Source of the DNA: Sphingomonas trueperi
Lineage (GTDB): Bacteria; Pseudomonadota; Alphaproteobacteria; Sphingomonadales; Sphingomonadaceae
Reading direction: 5' to 3'
DNA length: 64,000 bases
Assembly (NCBI RefSeq): GCF_011927635.1
Contig: NZ_JAATJB010000003.1
Location: 310,001-374,000 of the forward strand
Under the pieces are notes generated by a model that ran no database searches, was not told the DNA's origin, and saw nothing but the letters and a program-made list of their open reading frames with translations. The translations under genes were made by a program, and so were the position numbers. Of this stretch, positions 38,716 through 48,053 are shown one piece after another. The stretch's first letter is position 1; each line of letters begins with the position of its first letter.

Positions 38716-40089
38716 ATGACCGCACCCGTCCTGCTCTGGTTCCGCCGCGACCTCCGCCTTGCCGATCACCCCGCGCTCGTCGCCGCTGTGGAGGCGGGGG
38801 CGGTAATCCCGGTCTATGTGCTCGACGACGAGACGGCGAAGCACCGTGCGATGGGCGGCGCCTCGCGCTGGTGGCTGCACCACAGCCTGATGGCGCTCGA
38901 CGCGGCGCTGCGCGAGAAGGGCTCTCGGCTGATCCTCCGCCGGGGAAAGAGCGACGCGGAATTGGCGCGTCTCGCCGAGGAGACCGGGGCGACGACCGTG
39001 CACGGCATCCGCCATTACGAGCCTTGGTGGCGCAATGCCGAGCGGTCGGTGGCGCAGCGGCTGACGCTCTGCTGCCACGACGGCAATTACCTGCTGCCGC
39101 CCGGCGCGGTGACGACGGGGGCGGGCCAGCCCTACAAGATCTTCACGCCTTTCTGGCGAGCGCTGCGCGAGCGCCTGCCCCCGGCGCCGCCGCTGCGGGT
39201 GCCGCAGAAGATCGGCGCACCGTCCAAATGGCCGAAGAGCGACACGCTGGAAGAGTGGGACCTGCTACCGACCAAGCCCGACTGGGCCGGCGGCTTCCGC
39301 GAGGAATGGACCCCCGGCGAGGCCGGCGCGCACCAGCGGCTCCGGCGCTTCCAGGACCATGCCGCCCGCTATGACGACACCCGCAACCTGCCCTCGATCG
39401 AAGGCAGCTCGCGCCTCTCGCCGCACCTCCATTTCGGCGAGGTCTCTCCCGCGCAGGTGTGGCATGCTGTCGAGGATGCGGGCGGGCAGGTGGAGGAATA
39501 TCTGCGCGAGTTGGGCTGGCGTGACTTCACCCAGAACCTGATCTGCCAGTTTCCCGATTATGCCGCCAAGAACGGCCGTCCCGCCTTCGACAAGATGGAA
39601 TGGCGGAGCGGCAGGGATGCCAAGGCCGATCTCCGCGCCTGGCAGCTCGGGGAAACCGGCTACCCGATCGTCGACGCGGGCATGCGCCAGCTATGGGCGA
39701 CCGGCTGGATGCACAACCGCGTGCGGATGATCGCCGCCAGCTTCCTGATCAAGCACCTGCTGATCGACTGGCGGGAGGGCGAGCGCTGGTTCTGGGACAC
39801 GCTGGTCGACGCGGACTACGGAAACAACTCTGTCAACTGGCAGTGGGTCTCGGGCTCGGGCGTCGACTCGAGCCAGTGGAGCCGGGTAATGGCGCCGCTC
39901 ACCCAGTCCGAGAAGTTCGATGCGGCGGGCTATATCCGGCAATGGGTGCCCGAACTCGCCAAGCTGTCCGACGCCGTGATCCACGATCCCGAGGCGGCAG
40001 GGTGCCGCCCCGCCGCCTATCCGCCCAAACGCATCGACCACCGCGAGGCGCGGGAGCGCGCGCTTGCGGCGGGTCGGGCGGTCCGCTGA
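38716..40089 (+). CDS. phrB: Deoxyribodipyrimidine photolyase, class I (PhrB-type)
   Basis: This 457-residue flavoprotein repairs cyclobutane pyrimidine dimers using blue light. The N-terminal antenna domain opens LLWFRRDLRLADHPALVAAV. The FAD domain shows RLSPHLHFGEVSPAQVW near residue 235, ELGWRDFTQNLICQFP near 263, and the class I signature GYPIVDAGMRQLWATGWMHN then RVRMIAASFLIKHLLIDW near 320-350. NNSVNWQWVSGSGVD near 375 follows, with tryptophans of the electron chain among these. It differs wholly from the FeS photolyase at 18175. The ATG at 38716 is preferred over 38698 because the fold starts at once. Confidence 0.95.
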   Translation: MTAPVLLWFRRDLRLADHPALVAAVEAGAVIPVYVLDDETAKHRAMGGASRWWLHHSLMALDAALREKGSRLILRRGKSDAELARLAEETGATTVHGIRHYEPWWRNAERSVAQRLTLCCHDGNYLLPPGAVTTGAGQPYKIFTPFWRALRERLPPAPPLRVPQKIGAPSKWPKSDTLEEWDLLPTKPDWAGGFREEWTPGEAGAHQRLRRFQDHAARYDDTRNLPSIEGSSRLSPHLHFGEVSPAQVWHAVEDAGGQVEEYLRELGWRDFTQNLICQFPDYAAKNGRPAFDKMEWRSGRDAKADLRAWQLGETGYPIVDAGMRQLWATGWMHNRVRMIAASFLIKHLLIDWREGERWFWDTLVDADYGNNSVNWQWVSGSGVDSSQWSRVMAPLTQSEKFDAAGYIRQWVPELAKLSDAVIHDPEAAGCRPAAYPPKRIDHREARERALAAGRAVR

Positions 40090-40095
40090 GTGGCT

Positions 40096-40386
40096 TCAGC
40101 CGCAGCGGGCGTCGGTGATCGTGCCGGCGGCGTCGACGTGCAGGTTCAGTCGGTCGACGCGGAAGTCCATCGTCACCGCCGAGCCCGGCGCGATCCAGCG
40201 CACGCGCTTGGCGCCCGAGCGGGCAAGCGCGTCGGCCTCGATCGCGGGCGAGCGCTGCTTGCCCTTGAGGTCCTGCACCCGGTTGGCGTCGCATTCAACC
40301 ATCGGCGGCAGTGGTTCGGCTTTCTTCTGAGGTGCGCAGGCGGCAGCGGTGGCCGCCAGCGCGAGCAGGGTCAGGGCGCGGATCAT
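40096..40386 (-). CDS. Lipoprotein with peptidase-inhibitor I78 domain
   Basis: This 96-residue protein has a lipoprotein signal (MIRALTLLALAATAAAC, acylated cysteine at 17). An I78-type inhibitor core follows: CDANRVQDLKGKQRS near residue 32, then KRVRWIAPGSAVTMDFR and RLNLHVDAAGTITDARCG at the end. The two cysteines bracket the domain. I78 proteins include fungal inhibitors of serine proteases; bacterial lipoprotein forms are thought to guard the periplasm. The start overlaps the stop of rnd by four bases (ATGA), so it is translated with RNase D. Confidence 0.85.
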   Translation of the reverse strand: MIRALTLLALAATAAACAPQKKAEPLPPMVECDANRVQDLKGKQRSPAIEADALARSGAKRVRWIAPGSAVTMDFRVDRLNLHVDAAGTITDARCG

Positions 40387-41558
40387 GCCGGATCCTCGGT
40401 GCGGCTCATCTTGAGCTTGCCGTTGCGCACCGCGAAGCCGAGCTGGCCTTCGACCAGCGCCAGCGCGTCACGGCCGAACTGCTCGTAGCGCCAGCCTTCC
40501 AGGATCGGCAGGTCCTTGCGGACCCCAGCGGCGAGCGCCTCCAGATCCTCCGAACGGGCGAGCAGCCGCGGGGCGACGTTGACTTCCTTGGCGCGGATCT
40601 TGAGCAGCAGCTTCAGCAGATCGGCAACCAGCGCACCGTCCTTGCCGAGCGACGGCTTGCGCTCCTCGCGGCCGGGCATCTCGTCGGCCGGCAGCGGCTT
40701 CGACTCGGCGATTGCCGCCATCATCCGCCCGCCGATATCGTTGCCTGCCCAGGCGGCGGAAAGACCGCGCACCTTGGCGAGATCGCTCTGCTTGCGCGGC
40801 GGATTGGCGGCGAGGTCGGCCAGCGTCTCGTCCTTGACGATGCGGCCGCGCGGCAGATCCTTGCCCTGCGCTTCCAGCTCGCGCCAGCGGGCAAGTGCCT
40901 TGAGGCGGCCGAGCACCTCGGGCTTGCGGCTGTTGATGCGGACGCGCTGCCAAACCTGGTCGGGATCGTTGCGATAGTTCTCGGGATCGGAGATTCGCTC
41001 CATCTCCTGGTCGAGCCATACGCCGCGGCCGGACTTGCGTAGCTTTTCCAGCATCTTGGGGAAGATCTTGGAAAGGTGGGTCACGTCGGCGATGGCATAG
41101 TCGATCTGGCGCTTGTCGAGCGGGCGGCGCGCCCAGTCGGTGAAGCGGGCGCCCTTGTCGACGACGACACCGAGATAGGTGTCGACGAGGTTCGAATAGC
41201 CGATCTGCTCGCCCTGGCCGAGCGCCATCGCGGCGACCTGGGTGTCGAACATCGGGTGCGGGGTCTTGCCGGTCAGGTTGTAGACGATCTCGATATCCTG
41301 CCCGCCGGCGTGGAAGACCTTGAGCACGTCCTCATTCTCGACGAGCAGGTCGAGCAGGGGCCCCATGTCGAGGTCCGGGGCCATCGGATCGATCGCCGCG
41401 GCCTCCTTATCGTTCGCGACCTGGATCAGGCAGAGCTCGGGCCAGTAGCTGTTTTCCCGCATGAACTCGGTATCGACCGTGATGAAGTCGGACTTCGCGA
41501 GGCGCTTGCAGAGATCGGCGAGGGTGACGCTGTCTTCGATCAGACCATGAATGTGCAT
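40383..41558 (-). CDS. rnd: Ribonuclease D
   Basis: This 391-residue 3'-5' exoribonuclease matures tRNA 3' ends. The DEDD exonuclease residues are visible in FITVDTEFMRENSYWPELCL (DTE) near residue 25, VFHAGGQDIEIVYN (D) near 82, and YAIADVTHLSKIFPKM (D..H) near 160. Two HRDC domains follow, one starting at ALARWRELEAQGKDLPRGRI near 215 and a second near 300. I placed the start at 41558, where the MHIHGLIEDS segment begins. It is divergent from aspS across 147 bp and is followed by the I78 lipoprotein in a four-base overlap. Confidence 0.95.
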   Translation of the reverse strand: MHIHGLIEDSVTLADLCKRLAKSDFITVDTEFMRENSYWPELCLIQVANDKEAAAIDPMAPDLDMGPLLDLLVENEDVLKVFHAGGQDIEIVYNLTGKTPHPMFDTQVAAMALGQGEQIGYSNLVDTYLGVVVDKGARFTDWARRPLDKRQIDYAIADVTHLSKIFPKMLEKLRKSGRGVWLDQEMERISDPENYRNDPDQVWQRVRINSRKPEVLGRLKALARWRELEAQGKDLPRGRIVKDETLADLAANPPRKQSDLAKVRGLSAAWAGNDIGGRMMAAIAESKPLPADEMPGREERKPSLGKDGALVADLLKLLLKIRAKEVNVAPRLLARSEDLEALAAGVRKDLPILEGWRYEQFGRDALALVEGQLGFAVRNGKLKMSRTEDPA

Positions 41559-41705
41559 CGCATGCCCATATACCGGTCTTCGGGTTGACAAAAGTGGGGT
41601 GTGACCGGAATGCGCGCGGTCATAGTGTTTCAATATCGTCGCGCCGGCCCATTCCGGCACCGCGCCACCGGGCGGGGATGACGACAAGGTGAGAAGAACC
41701 GCAAC

Positions 41706-43508
41706 ATGCACGCCTATCGCACCCATACCTGCGCCCAGCTCCGCTCCGCGGACGTCGGGCAAACCGTCCGCCTGTCGGGCTGGGTGCACCGCAAGCGCGA
41801 CCATGGCGACCTGGTGTTCGTCGACCTGCGCGACCATTACGGCATTACCCAGATCGTCACCGACGCGAGCGGCCCGGCCTTCGATGCGATCGAGTCGCTG
41901 CGCTCCGAATCGGTGATCACCGTCACGGGCACGGTGGTTGCGCGCGATGCCAGCGTGGTGAACCCGAACCTGCCGACCGGCGAGATCGAGGTCCGCGCGG
42001 CGGAGGTGACCGTCCAGTCCGCCGCCGCCGACCTGCCGATGCCGGTGTTCGGCGAGCAGGAATATCCCGAAGAGATCCGCCTGCGGAACCGCTATCTCGA
42101 TCTGCGCCGCGAGAAGGTCCACAAGAACATCCTGCTGCGCTCGAACGTGATCGCGTCGCTGCGCAGGCGGATGATCGACCAGGGCTTCACCGAGTTCCAG
42201 ACGCCGATCCTCACCGCGTCGAGCCCCGAGGGCGCACGCGACTATCTCGTCCCCAGCCGCGTCCACCCGGGCAAGTTCTACGCGCTGCCGCAGGCGCCGC
42301 AGATGTTCAAGCAGCTGCTGATGGTCGCCGGCTTCGACCGCTATTTCCAGATCGCACCCTGCTTCCGCGACGAGGACGCCCGCGCCGACCGCAGCCCGGG
42401 TGAATTCTACCAGCTCGACTTCGAGATGAGCTTCGTGACGCAGGACGACGTGTTCGCCGCGATCGAGCCGGTGCTGCACGGCGTGTTCGAGGAGTTCGCA
42501 GACTGGGAGGGTATGGGCCGCAGCGTGAGCGCGCTGCCGTTCAAGCGCATCCCGTACCGCGAATCGATGCTCAAATACGGCAACGACAAGCCGGACCTGC
42601 GCAACCCGCTGGTGATCACCGACGTATCGGACTTCTTCAAGGGCTCGGGCTTCGGCCGCTTCGCCTCGATCGTCGAGGGCGGCGACGTGGTCCGCGCGAT
42701 CCCGGCGCCGGGCACCCACGAGAAAAGCCGCAAGTTCTTCGACGACATGAACAGCTGGGCGCAGAGCGAAGGCTTCCCCGGCCTCGGCTATGCGACGCAG
42801 AAGGACGGCGTGTTCGGCGGCCCGATCGCCAACAACCATGGCCAGGATGGCATGAAGGCGATTGCCGAAGCGATGGGCCTCGGCCCGAACGACGGCATCT
42901 TCTTCGCCGCCGGCAAGGAAGCCCAGGCCGCCAAGCTCGCCGGCCTGGCGCGCACCCGCGCTGCCGAGCAGCTCGAGCTGATCGACAAGAAGCGCTTCGA
43001 GTTCTGCTGGATCGTCGACTTCCCGATGTTCGAATATGACGAGGACGCGAAGAAGGTCGATTTCAGCCACAACCCCTTCTCGATGCCGCAGGGCGAGCTG
43101 GAGGCGCTGGAGACCAAGGATCCGCTCGACATTCTCGCCTATCAGTACGACATCGTCTGCAACGGCATTGAGCTGTCCTCGGGCGCGATCCGGAACCACA
43201 AGCCGGAGATCATGTACAAGGCGTTCGAGATCGCCGGTTATACCCAGCAGGATGTCGACACCAACTTCTCTGGCATGATCAACGCGTTCAAGTTCGGCGC
43301 GCCGCCGCACGGCGGTTCGGCCCCGGGTGTCGACCGCATCGTGATGCTGCTCGCCGACGAGCCGAACATCCGCGAGGTGATCGCCTTCCCGATGACGCAG
43401 AAGGCCGAGGACCTGATGATGCACGCGCCCTCGGCGGTGAGCGACAAGCAGCTCAAGGAACTGCACATCCGCCTGGCACCGGGCGTCGACGGCCCCAAGG
43501 CCGGCTGA
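41706..43508 (+). CDS. aspS: Aspartyl-tRNA synthetase AspS
   Basis: This 600-residue class II synthetase has an N-terminal OB-fold ([20 protein letters not shown]), motif 2 in [21 protein letters not shown] near residue 218, a bacterial GAD insert between about 290 and 410, and motif 3 in [17 protein letters not shown] near 537. Bacterial type with the GAD domain in organisms lacking AsnRS is often non-discriminating; that cannot be judged here. In the 147-bp gap with rnd, TTGACA at 41585 is a possible -35 element but no matching -10 is clear. The gene is followed within 17 bp by the dehydrogenase. Confidence 0.97.
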   Translation: MHAYRTHTCAQLRSADVGQTVRLSGWVHRKRDHGDLVFVDLRDHYGITQIVTDASGPAFDAIESLRSESVITVTGTVVARDASVVNPNLPTGEIEVRAAEVTVQSAAADLPMPVFGEQEYPEEIRLRNRYLDLRREKVHKNILLRSNVIASLRRRMIDQGFTEFQTPILTASSPEGARDYLVPSRVHPGKFYALPQAPQMFKQLLMVAGFDRYFQIAPCFRDEDARADRSPGEFYQLDFEMSFVTQDDVFAAIEPVLHGVFEEFADWEGMGRSVSALPFKRIPYRESMLKYGNDKPDLRNPLVITDVSDFFKGSGFGRFASIVEGGDVVRAIPAPGTHEKSRKFFDDMNSWAQSEGFPGLGYATQKDGVFGGPIANNHGQDGMKAIAEAMGLGPNDGIFFAAGKEAQAAKLAGLARTRAAEQLELIDKKRFEFCWIVDFPMFEYDEDAKKVDFSHNPFSMPQGELEALETKDPLDILAYQYDIVCNGIELSSGAIRNHKPEIMYKAFEIAGYTQQDVDTNFSGMINAFKFGAPPHGGSAPGVDRIVMLLADEPNIREVIAFPMTQKAEDLMMHAPSAVSDKQLKELHIRLAPGVDGPKAG

Positions 43509-43524
43509 GCGGAAGGGGGCGGTC

Positions 43525-44541
43525 ATGCGCGTCGCGGTGTTCAACACCAAGGCCTATGACCGCCGCTTCCTTTCCGAGGCGAACGCGCGCTTCGGCCACG
43601 ACCTCACCTTTCTCGAACCCCGTCTGGACGTGCTGACCGCGCCGCTGGCGGCAGGGCACGAAGCGGTGTGCGTGTTCGTCAACGACGGCGTCGACGGGAC
43701 GGTGCTGGAAGCGCTGGCGAAGGTCGGCGTCCGGCTGGTGGCGCTGCGCTGTGCCGGCTTCAACAATGTCGATCTCGCCGCGGCCGAGCGGCTGGGCATC
43801 GCCGTGGTGCGGGTGCCGGCCTATTCGCCGCATGCGGTGGCGGAGTTCACCGTCGGGCTGCTGCTGGCAGTCGACCGCCAGATCCCGCGCGCCTGGGCCC
43901 GGGTGCGGGAGAACAACTTTGCGCTCGACGGGCTGATCGGCCGCAACCTGCACGGCCGCACGGTCGGCGTGGTCGGCACCGGAAAGATCGGCGCGCTGGT
44001 CGCCCGGGTGCTCCGGGCCGGCTTCGGCTGCACCGTACTGGCCAGCGACCTTCATGCCGATCCCGAGCTGGAGGCGATCGGCGTCCGCTATGTGCCGCGC
44101 GATGAGCTGTTGCGTACCGCCGAGATCGTGACGCTGCATTGCCCGCTCACGCCCGAGACGCATCGGCTGATCGACGCCAAGGTGATTGCCGAAGCGCGCG
44201 ACGGGCTGGTGATCGTCAACACCAGCCGCGGCGCGCTGATCGACACGGCGGCGCTGATCGATGGGCTCAAGGCACGGAAGGTGCGCGCCGTTGCTCTCGA
44301 CGTGTACGAGCAGGAGGCCGACCTGTTCTTCGAGGATCTCTCCAACGAGATCATTGCCGACGACCAGTTCCAGCGGCTCCTTACCTTTCCCAACGTCCTC
44401 GTCACCGGCCACCAGGCCTTCCTCACCGAGGAGGCGTTGTCCGCGATCGCCGAGACGACGCTGGCGAGCATCGCCGATTTTGAGGCCGGGCGGCCGCTTG
44501 CCAACCGCGTCGATGCAGCCTTGATCGCGCCTGCTCGTTAG
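43525..44541 (+). CDS. ldhA: D-lactate dehydrogenase-like 2-hydroxyacid dehydrogenase
   Basis: This 338-residue NAD-dependent enzyme should interconvert pyruvate and D-lactate. The start VAVFNTKAYDRRFL and the segment LRCAGFNNVDLAAAERLGI are D-LDH hallmarks. The NAD fold GVVGTGKIGALVARVL, with an acidic residue about 20 further on, lies near residue 150. Catalytic residues are the Arg in VNTSRGALID near 235, Glu in VYEQEADLFFED near 263, and His in TGHQAFLTEEAL near 295. Fermentative LdhA of E. coli shares these features. It starts 17 bp after aspS and nine bp before ppk2, so the three may be one transcript. Confidence 0.92.
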   Translation: MRVAVFNTKAYDRRFLSEANARFGHDLTFLEPRLDVLTAPLAAGHEAVCVFVNDGVDGTVLEALAKVGVRLVALRCAGFNNVDLAAAERLGIAVVRVPAYSPHAVAEFTVGLLLAVDRQIPRAWARVRENNFALDGLIGRNLHGRTVGVVGTGKIGALVARVLRAGFGCTVLASDLHADPELEAIGVRYVPRDELLRTAEIVTLHCPLTPETHRLIDAKVIAEARDGLVIVNTSRGALIDTAALIDGLKARKVRAVALDVYEQEADLFFEDLSNEIIADDQFQRLLTFPNVLVTGHQAFLTEEALSAIAETTLASIADFEAGRPLANRVDAALIAPAR

Positions 44542-44549
44542 GGGCTCCC

Positions 44550-45326
44550 ATGACCATCGATCTTTCCGACTACGAGACCGGCGAACCCTTCGACGGTGAC
44601 TACGAAGCCGAGCTCGCCAAGCTCCAGAAGCGTCTGAGCCATATCCAGACGGCGCACATCATCCACAAGCGTCGCGCGATCATCGCGCTGGAGGGCTGGG
44701 ACGCGGCGGGGAAGGGCGGGGTGATCAAGCGCCTCACCGCGGAATGGGACCCGCGCTATTACGAAGTCTGGCCGATCTCGGCACCGACCCAGGAAGAGCT
44801 CGCCCATCATTTCCTCTGGCGCTTCTGGCAGCGGCTGCCGGCGCAGCACAATATCGCGGTGTTCGATCGCACTTGGTATGGCCGCGTGCTGGTCGAGCGC
44901 GTCGAGGGCTATGCCAGCGAGACCGACTGGCGGCGCGGCTATGCCGAGATCAACGATTTCGAGGCGCAGCAGGTCAACAACGGCGCGACGCTGATCAAGA
45001 TCTTCCTGCACGTGACGCAGAAGACCCAGGACAAGCGCCTGCGCGACCGGCTGACCCATCCGTGGAAGCGGTGGAAGACCGGCATGGACGACTTCCGCAA
45101 CCGCGCGCGCCGGGCAGACTATCTCGATGCGATGCACGCGATGTTCCACGAGACCGACACCCCGCACGCGCGCTGGACGGTGATCGACGGCAACAACAAG
45201 AAGGCCGCGCGGATCGCAGCGCTGACCGCGATTGCCGATCAGCTGGAGAAGCACGTGCCGATGGTGCCGCCCGAGCTTGATCCGGCGGTGGTGAAGGTCG
45301 CTACAGAGGCGCTGGGGAAGTTCTGA
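44550..45326 (+). CDS. ppk2: Polyphosphate kinase 2 family protein
   Basis: This 258-residue one-domain PPK2 transfers phosphate between polyphosphate and nucleotides. The Walker A motif is IIALEGWDAAGKGGVIKRL near residue 46, Walker B is VFDRTWYGRVLVERVEG near 105, and the lid region is KRLRDRLTHPWKRWKTG near 165. The length is that of one-domain PPK2 (classes I and III). The substrate class (NDP or NMP) cannot be fixed by eye. It lies nine bp after ldhA. Confidence 0.92.
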   Translation: MTIDLSDYETGEPFDGDYEAELAKLQKRLSHIQTAHIIHKRRAIIALEGWDAAGKGGVIKRLTAEWDPRYYEVWPISAPTQEELAHHFLWRFWQRLPAQHNIAVFDRTWYGRVLVERVEGYASETDWRRGYAEINDFEAQQVNNGATLIKIFLHVTQKTQDKRLRDRLTHPWKRWKTGMDDFRNRARRADYLDAMHAMFHETDTPHARWTVIDGNNKKAARIAALTAIADQLEKHVPMVPPELDPAVVKVATEALGKF

Positions 45327-45332
45327 GTTCGC

Positions 45333-45357
45333 GATCCTCCCCGTGCCGGGGAGGATC
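45333..45357. terminator. Bidirectional hairpin between ppk2 and carbonic anhydrase
   Basis: GATCCTCCCCG (45333-45343) and CGGGGAGGATC (45347-45357) form a perfect 11-bp stem with a three-base loop, seven bases after the ppk2 stop and just before the convergent carbonic anhydrase stop. There are no long T-runs. It is probably a terminator for both sides and resembles a dispersed extragenic palindrome. Confidence 0.65.
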
Positions 45358-45363
45358 TTCAGG

Positions 45364-45993
45364 TTACGCCGCCGCGAAGGTGCCTTCGTCGTCCATCACA
45401 TGCAGCATCCCATCCGCAATGGCGAAATAGGCACCGTGGATGGTCAGCTTGCCCGCCGCTTCGCGCTCGGTGACGAACGGGAAACTGCGCAGGTTGCGTA
45501 ACGAGACGCGCACCGTCTCGTGCTCCATCGCGCGCACCGCTTCCGGCCCCTCGCCATGTTCGGCGCGAACCTTCTCCCGCGCCTCGTCCAGCATATCGAC
45601 CCAATGCGCGATGAACCCGCCCTCACCATGCTCCGCATCGGCGAAGCGCTGGGTCAGTGCCGCATGCGCGCCGCCACAGGCGCCATGGCCCATCACCACG
45701 ATCTCTTCCACCTTCAGCTGCGTCACCGCGAACTCCAGCGCCGCGGACACGCCGTGGCGACCGCCATCGGTCTCATAGGGCGGGACCAGGTTCGCCACGT
45801 TGCGCACGACGAAGATTTCGCCCGGCAAGGTGTCGAAGATCTGCGCCGGATCGACTCGACTGTCCGAGCAGGCGATCACCATCACCTTGGGGCTCTGCCC
45901 CTCGGACAGTTGGGCCCAACGGGCGCGCTGCTGGCTCCAGCCTCCGGTGCGGAAGCGGTGATAGCCACCGATCAGTTCCCTGAATCCTGCCAT
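45364..45993 (-). CDS. Beta-class carbonic anhydrase
   Basis: This 209-residue zinc enzyme hydrates CO2. Zinc and active-site residues are present in [20 protein letters not shown] (Cys, Asp-Arg pair) near residue 40, [14 protein letters not shown] near 62, and [14 protein letters not shown] (His, Cys) near 100. Length and motifs fit the bacterial Can/CynT clade. It reads alone, converging with ppk2 and divergent from lipA. Confidence 0.95.
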   Translation of the reverse strand: MAGFRELIGGYHRFRTGGWSQQRARWAQLSEGQSPKVMVIACSDSRVDPAQIFDTLPGEIFVVRNVANLVPPYETDGGRHGVSAALEFAVTQLKVEEIVVMGHGACGGAHAALTQRFADAEHGEGGFIAHWVDMLDEAREKVRAEHGEGPEAVRAMEHETVRVSLRNLRSFPFVTEREAAGKLTIHGAYFAIADGMLHVMDDEGTFAAA

Positions 45994-46123
45994 ATGCTCT
46001 GTTTACCTTTCCCGATGCTGCTTGTCGATGTCGACAACGCGCCCGCGCCGCTTGCGCTCCGTGCAACGCCATGCGCAATTTCCGGGACTGGCGAAACGCG
46101 TCCGGGCGCTCTATCTGCCCCCC

Positions 46124-47056
46124 ATGAACGAGCAGACTCCGCTGCCGCGCCCCGAGCGCGTCCGCAAGCCCGACTGGATCCGCGTCAAGGCCCCGACCTC
46201 GGAAGGGTTCGCCAAGACCCGCGCCCTGATGCGCGCCAAGAGCCTCAACACGGTTTGCGAGGAAGCCGCCTGTCCGAACATCGGCGAGTGCTGGACCAAG
46301 AAGCACGCGACGGTGATGATCCTAGGCGACGTCTGCACGCGCGCCTGCCGCTTCTGCAACGTCAAGACGGGCATGCCGCGCAAAGTCGATCCGCTCGAGC
46401 CGCAGCACGTTGCCGAGGCGGCGTTGCAGATGGGCCTGGAGCATATCGTCATCACCTCGGTGGACCGCGACGACCTGCCCGACGGCGGCGCCAGCCAGTT
46501 CGTCAAGGTGATCGAGGCGATCCGCAAGGCGAGCCCGACCACCACGATCGAAATCCTCACGCCCGATTTCCGCAACAAGCACGAGGCTGCCGTCGAGGCG
46601 ATCGTCGCCGCGCGGCCGGACGTGTACAACCACAATCTGGAAACCGTCCCCAGGCTCTATCCGATGATCCGTCCGGGCGCGCGCTATTATGCCTCGCTGC
46701 GGCTGCTGGAGACGGTGAAGCGGCTCGATCCGTCGATCTTCACCAAGTCGGGCATCATTCTCGGCCTGGGCGAGCAGCGCCTGGAGGTCCACCAGGTGAT
46801 GGACGACATGCGTTCGGCCGACATCGATTTCCTGACGATGGGCCAGTATCTCCAGCCGACGCCGAAGCACGCCAAGGTCGAGGAGTTCGTGACCCCGCAG
46901 AACTTCCAGGCCTATGGCGCGATCGCGCGGGCGAAGGGCTTCCTGCAGGTCGCATCGAGCCCGCTCACGCGCTCCAGCTATCACGCCGGCGAAGATTTCG
47001 CCGAGATGCGCGCGGCCCGCGAGGCCAAGCTGGCAAAGGCGAGCGCCAAGGCCTGA
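46124..47056 (+). CDS. lipA: Lipoyl synthase LipA
   Basis: This 310-residue radical SAM enzyme inserts sulfur at C6 and C8 of protein-bound octanoyl groups. The auxiliary cluster motif [12 protein letters not shown] lies near residue 45, the radical SAM motif CTRACRFC near 71, and the C-terminal [15 protein letters not shown] carries the conserved serine that ligates the auxiliary cluster. I chose the ATG at 46124; 34 codons upstream are open but have no LipA similarity. Its stop overlaps the start of the next gene by one base. Confidence 0.96.
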   Translation: MNEQTPLPRPERVRKPDWIRVKAPTSEGFAKTRALMRAKSLNTVCEEAACPNIGECWTKKHATVMILGDVCTRACRFCNVKTGMPRKVDPLEPQHVAEAALQMGLEHIVITSVDRDDLPDGGASQFVKVIEAIRKASPTTTIEILTPDFRNKHEAAVEAIVAARPDVYNHNLETVPRLYPMIRPGARYYASLRLLETVKRLDPSIFTKSGIILGLGEQRLEVHQVMDDMRSADIDFLTMGQYLQPTPKHAKVEEFVTPQNFQAYGAIARAKGFLQVASSPLTRSSYHAGEDFAEMRAAREAKLAKASAKA

Positions 47057-47553
47057 TGCCCAAGCACAGCGAAACCCGGCATCTCCCCTATACGCCGGAA
47101 CAGATGTTCGATCTGGTCGCCGATGTCGCGCGCTACCCCGAGTTCCTGCCCTGGGTGAGCGCGATGCGCGTCCGCTCGTCGAGCGACACCCAGGTCGTCG
47201 CGGACATGATCGTCGGCTTCAAGGGGCTGCGCGAGACCTTCACGTCGCGCGTCACCAAGGCGCGGCCGGAGACCGTCCATGTCGAATATGTCGACGGGCC
47301 GCTCAAGCACCTGTCCAACGACTGGAAGTTCCGGCCGGACGGGCAGGGCGGCTGCTATGTCGATTTCTGCGTCGACTTCGCGTTCAAGAACCGGGTGTTC
47401 GAGATGCTGGCAGGCCAGGTGTTCGACCGCGCGCTCCGCAAGATGATCGGTGCGTTCGAGGAGCGCGCGGCGAAGCTTTACGCCGCTTCGGGCTCCTCGA
47501 CCGGTACCTCGGGCGACGGCATCAACAGGTCGAGCGCGCACAACGCCGCCTGA
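47056..47553 (+). CDS. Coq10/RatA-like ubiquinone-binding START-domain protein
   Basis: This 165-residue protein of the polyketide cyclase/START family opens with KHSETRHLPYTPEQMFDLVADVARYPEFLPWV. This is the pattern of Coq10, which helps ubiquinone function in respiration, and of E. coli RatA. Further blocks are FKGLRETFTSRV and the VDFAFKNRVFEMLAG segment near residue 110. The last 25 residues (SGSSTGTSGDG onward) look unstructured and are read from DNA that also encodes the end of the convergent cinA gene. The start is coupled to lipA (TGATG). Confidence 0.92.
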   Translation: MPKHSETRHLPYTPEQMFDLVADVARYPEFLPWVSAMRVRSSSDTQVVADMIVGFKGLRETFTSRVTKARPETVHVEYVDGPLKHLSNDWKFRPDGQGGCYVDFCVDFAFKNRVFEMLAGQVFDRALRKMIGAFEERAAKLYAASGSSTGTSGDGINRSSAHNAA

Positions 47554-48014
47554 AGGCGGATGCCGCCGCGGCCGTCATTCTCGAAATGGCGCGCGTCGGC
47601 GACGACGTGCTTGGGATCGGCGCCGCGGATCGCCTGGGCGAAGACGACGGTGCCGACCGGCTTGTTCTCGGTCGCCCCGCCCGGACCCGCGATGCCGGTG
47701 ATCGCCACCGCGACATCGGCCTTGGTGCGCTCCAGCACGCCCTGCGCCATGCTCCAGGCAACCGCGATCGAGACGGCGCCGAAGGTCTCGAGCACGTCGA
47801 GGCTCACCTTCAGCACGTCCATCTTGGCGTCGTTGGAATAGGTGACGAAGCCGGCGTCGAAGACGTCGGACGAACCCGGCAATTCGGTCAGCGCGGCGGA
47901 GACCAGGCCGCCGGTGCAGCTCTCGGCGACGGCGACGCGGCGGCCGGCGGCGCGGTTCGCGTCGATGACCTTGCGCGCGGCTTCTACGAGCTCGGTGGGA
48001 AGAATCGTGTCCAT
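47478..48014 (-). CDS. CinA C-terminal domain protein (nicotinamide-nucleotide amidase, PncC-like)
   Basis: This 178-residue protein is the stand-alone CinA C-terminal domain, which deamidates nicotinamide mononucleotide (PncC activity). It has VAVAESCTGGLVSAALTELP near residue 28, the VTYSNDAKMDVLKV segment near 58, and ITGIAGPGGATENKPVGTV near 105. There is no N-terminal MoCF-type domain. Its final 25 codons overlap the end of the coq10-like gene on the other strand by 76 bp, which is unusually long for convergent genes. Confidence 0.92.
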   Translation of the reverse strand: MDTILPTELVEAARKVIDANRAAGRRVAVAESCTGGLVSAALTELPGSSDVFDAGFVTYSNDAKMDVLKVSLDVLETFGAVSIAVAWSMAQGVLERTKADVAVAITGIAGPGGATENKPVGTVVFAQAIRGADPKHVVADARHFENDGRGGIRLQAALCALDLLMPSPEVPVEEPEAA

Positions 48015-48053
48015 AACGGCGCCCCCTTGCCATTGGATGAAGGGTGTTACGAG

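Noticed and set aside
40383..43550. 1055-codon leftward ORF that includes rnd
   Set aside because: The part above 41558 is antisense to aspS and has no family similarity; RNase D begins at the MHIHGLIEDS segment.
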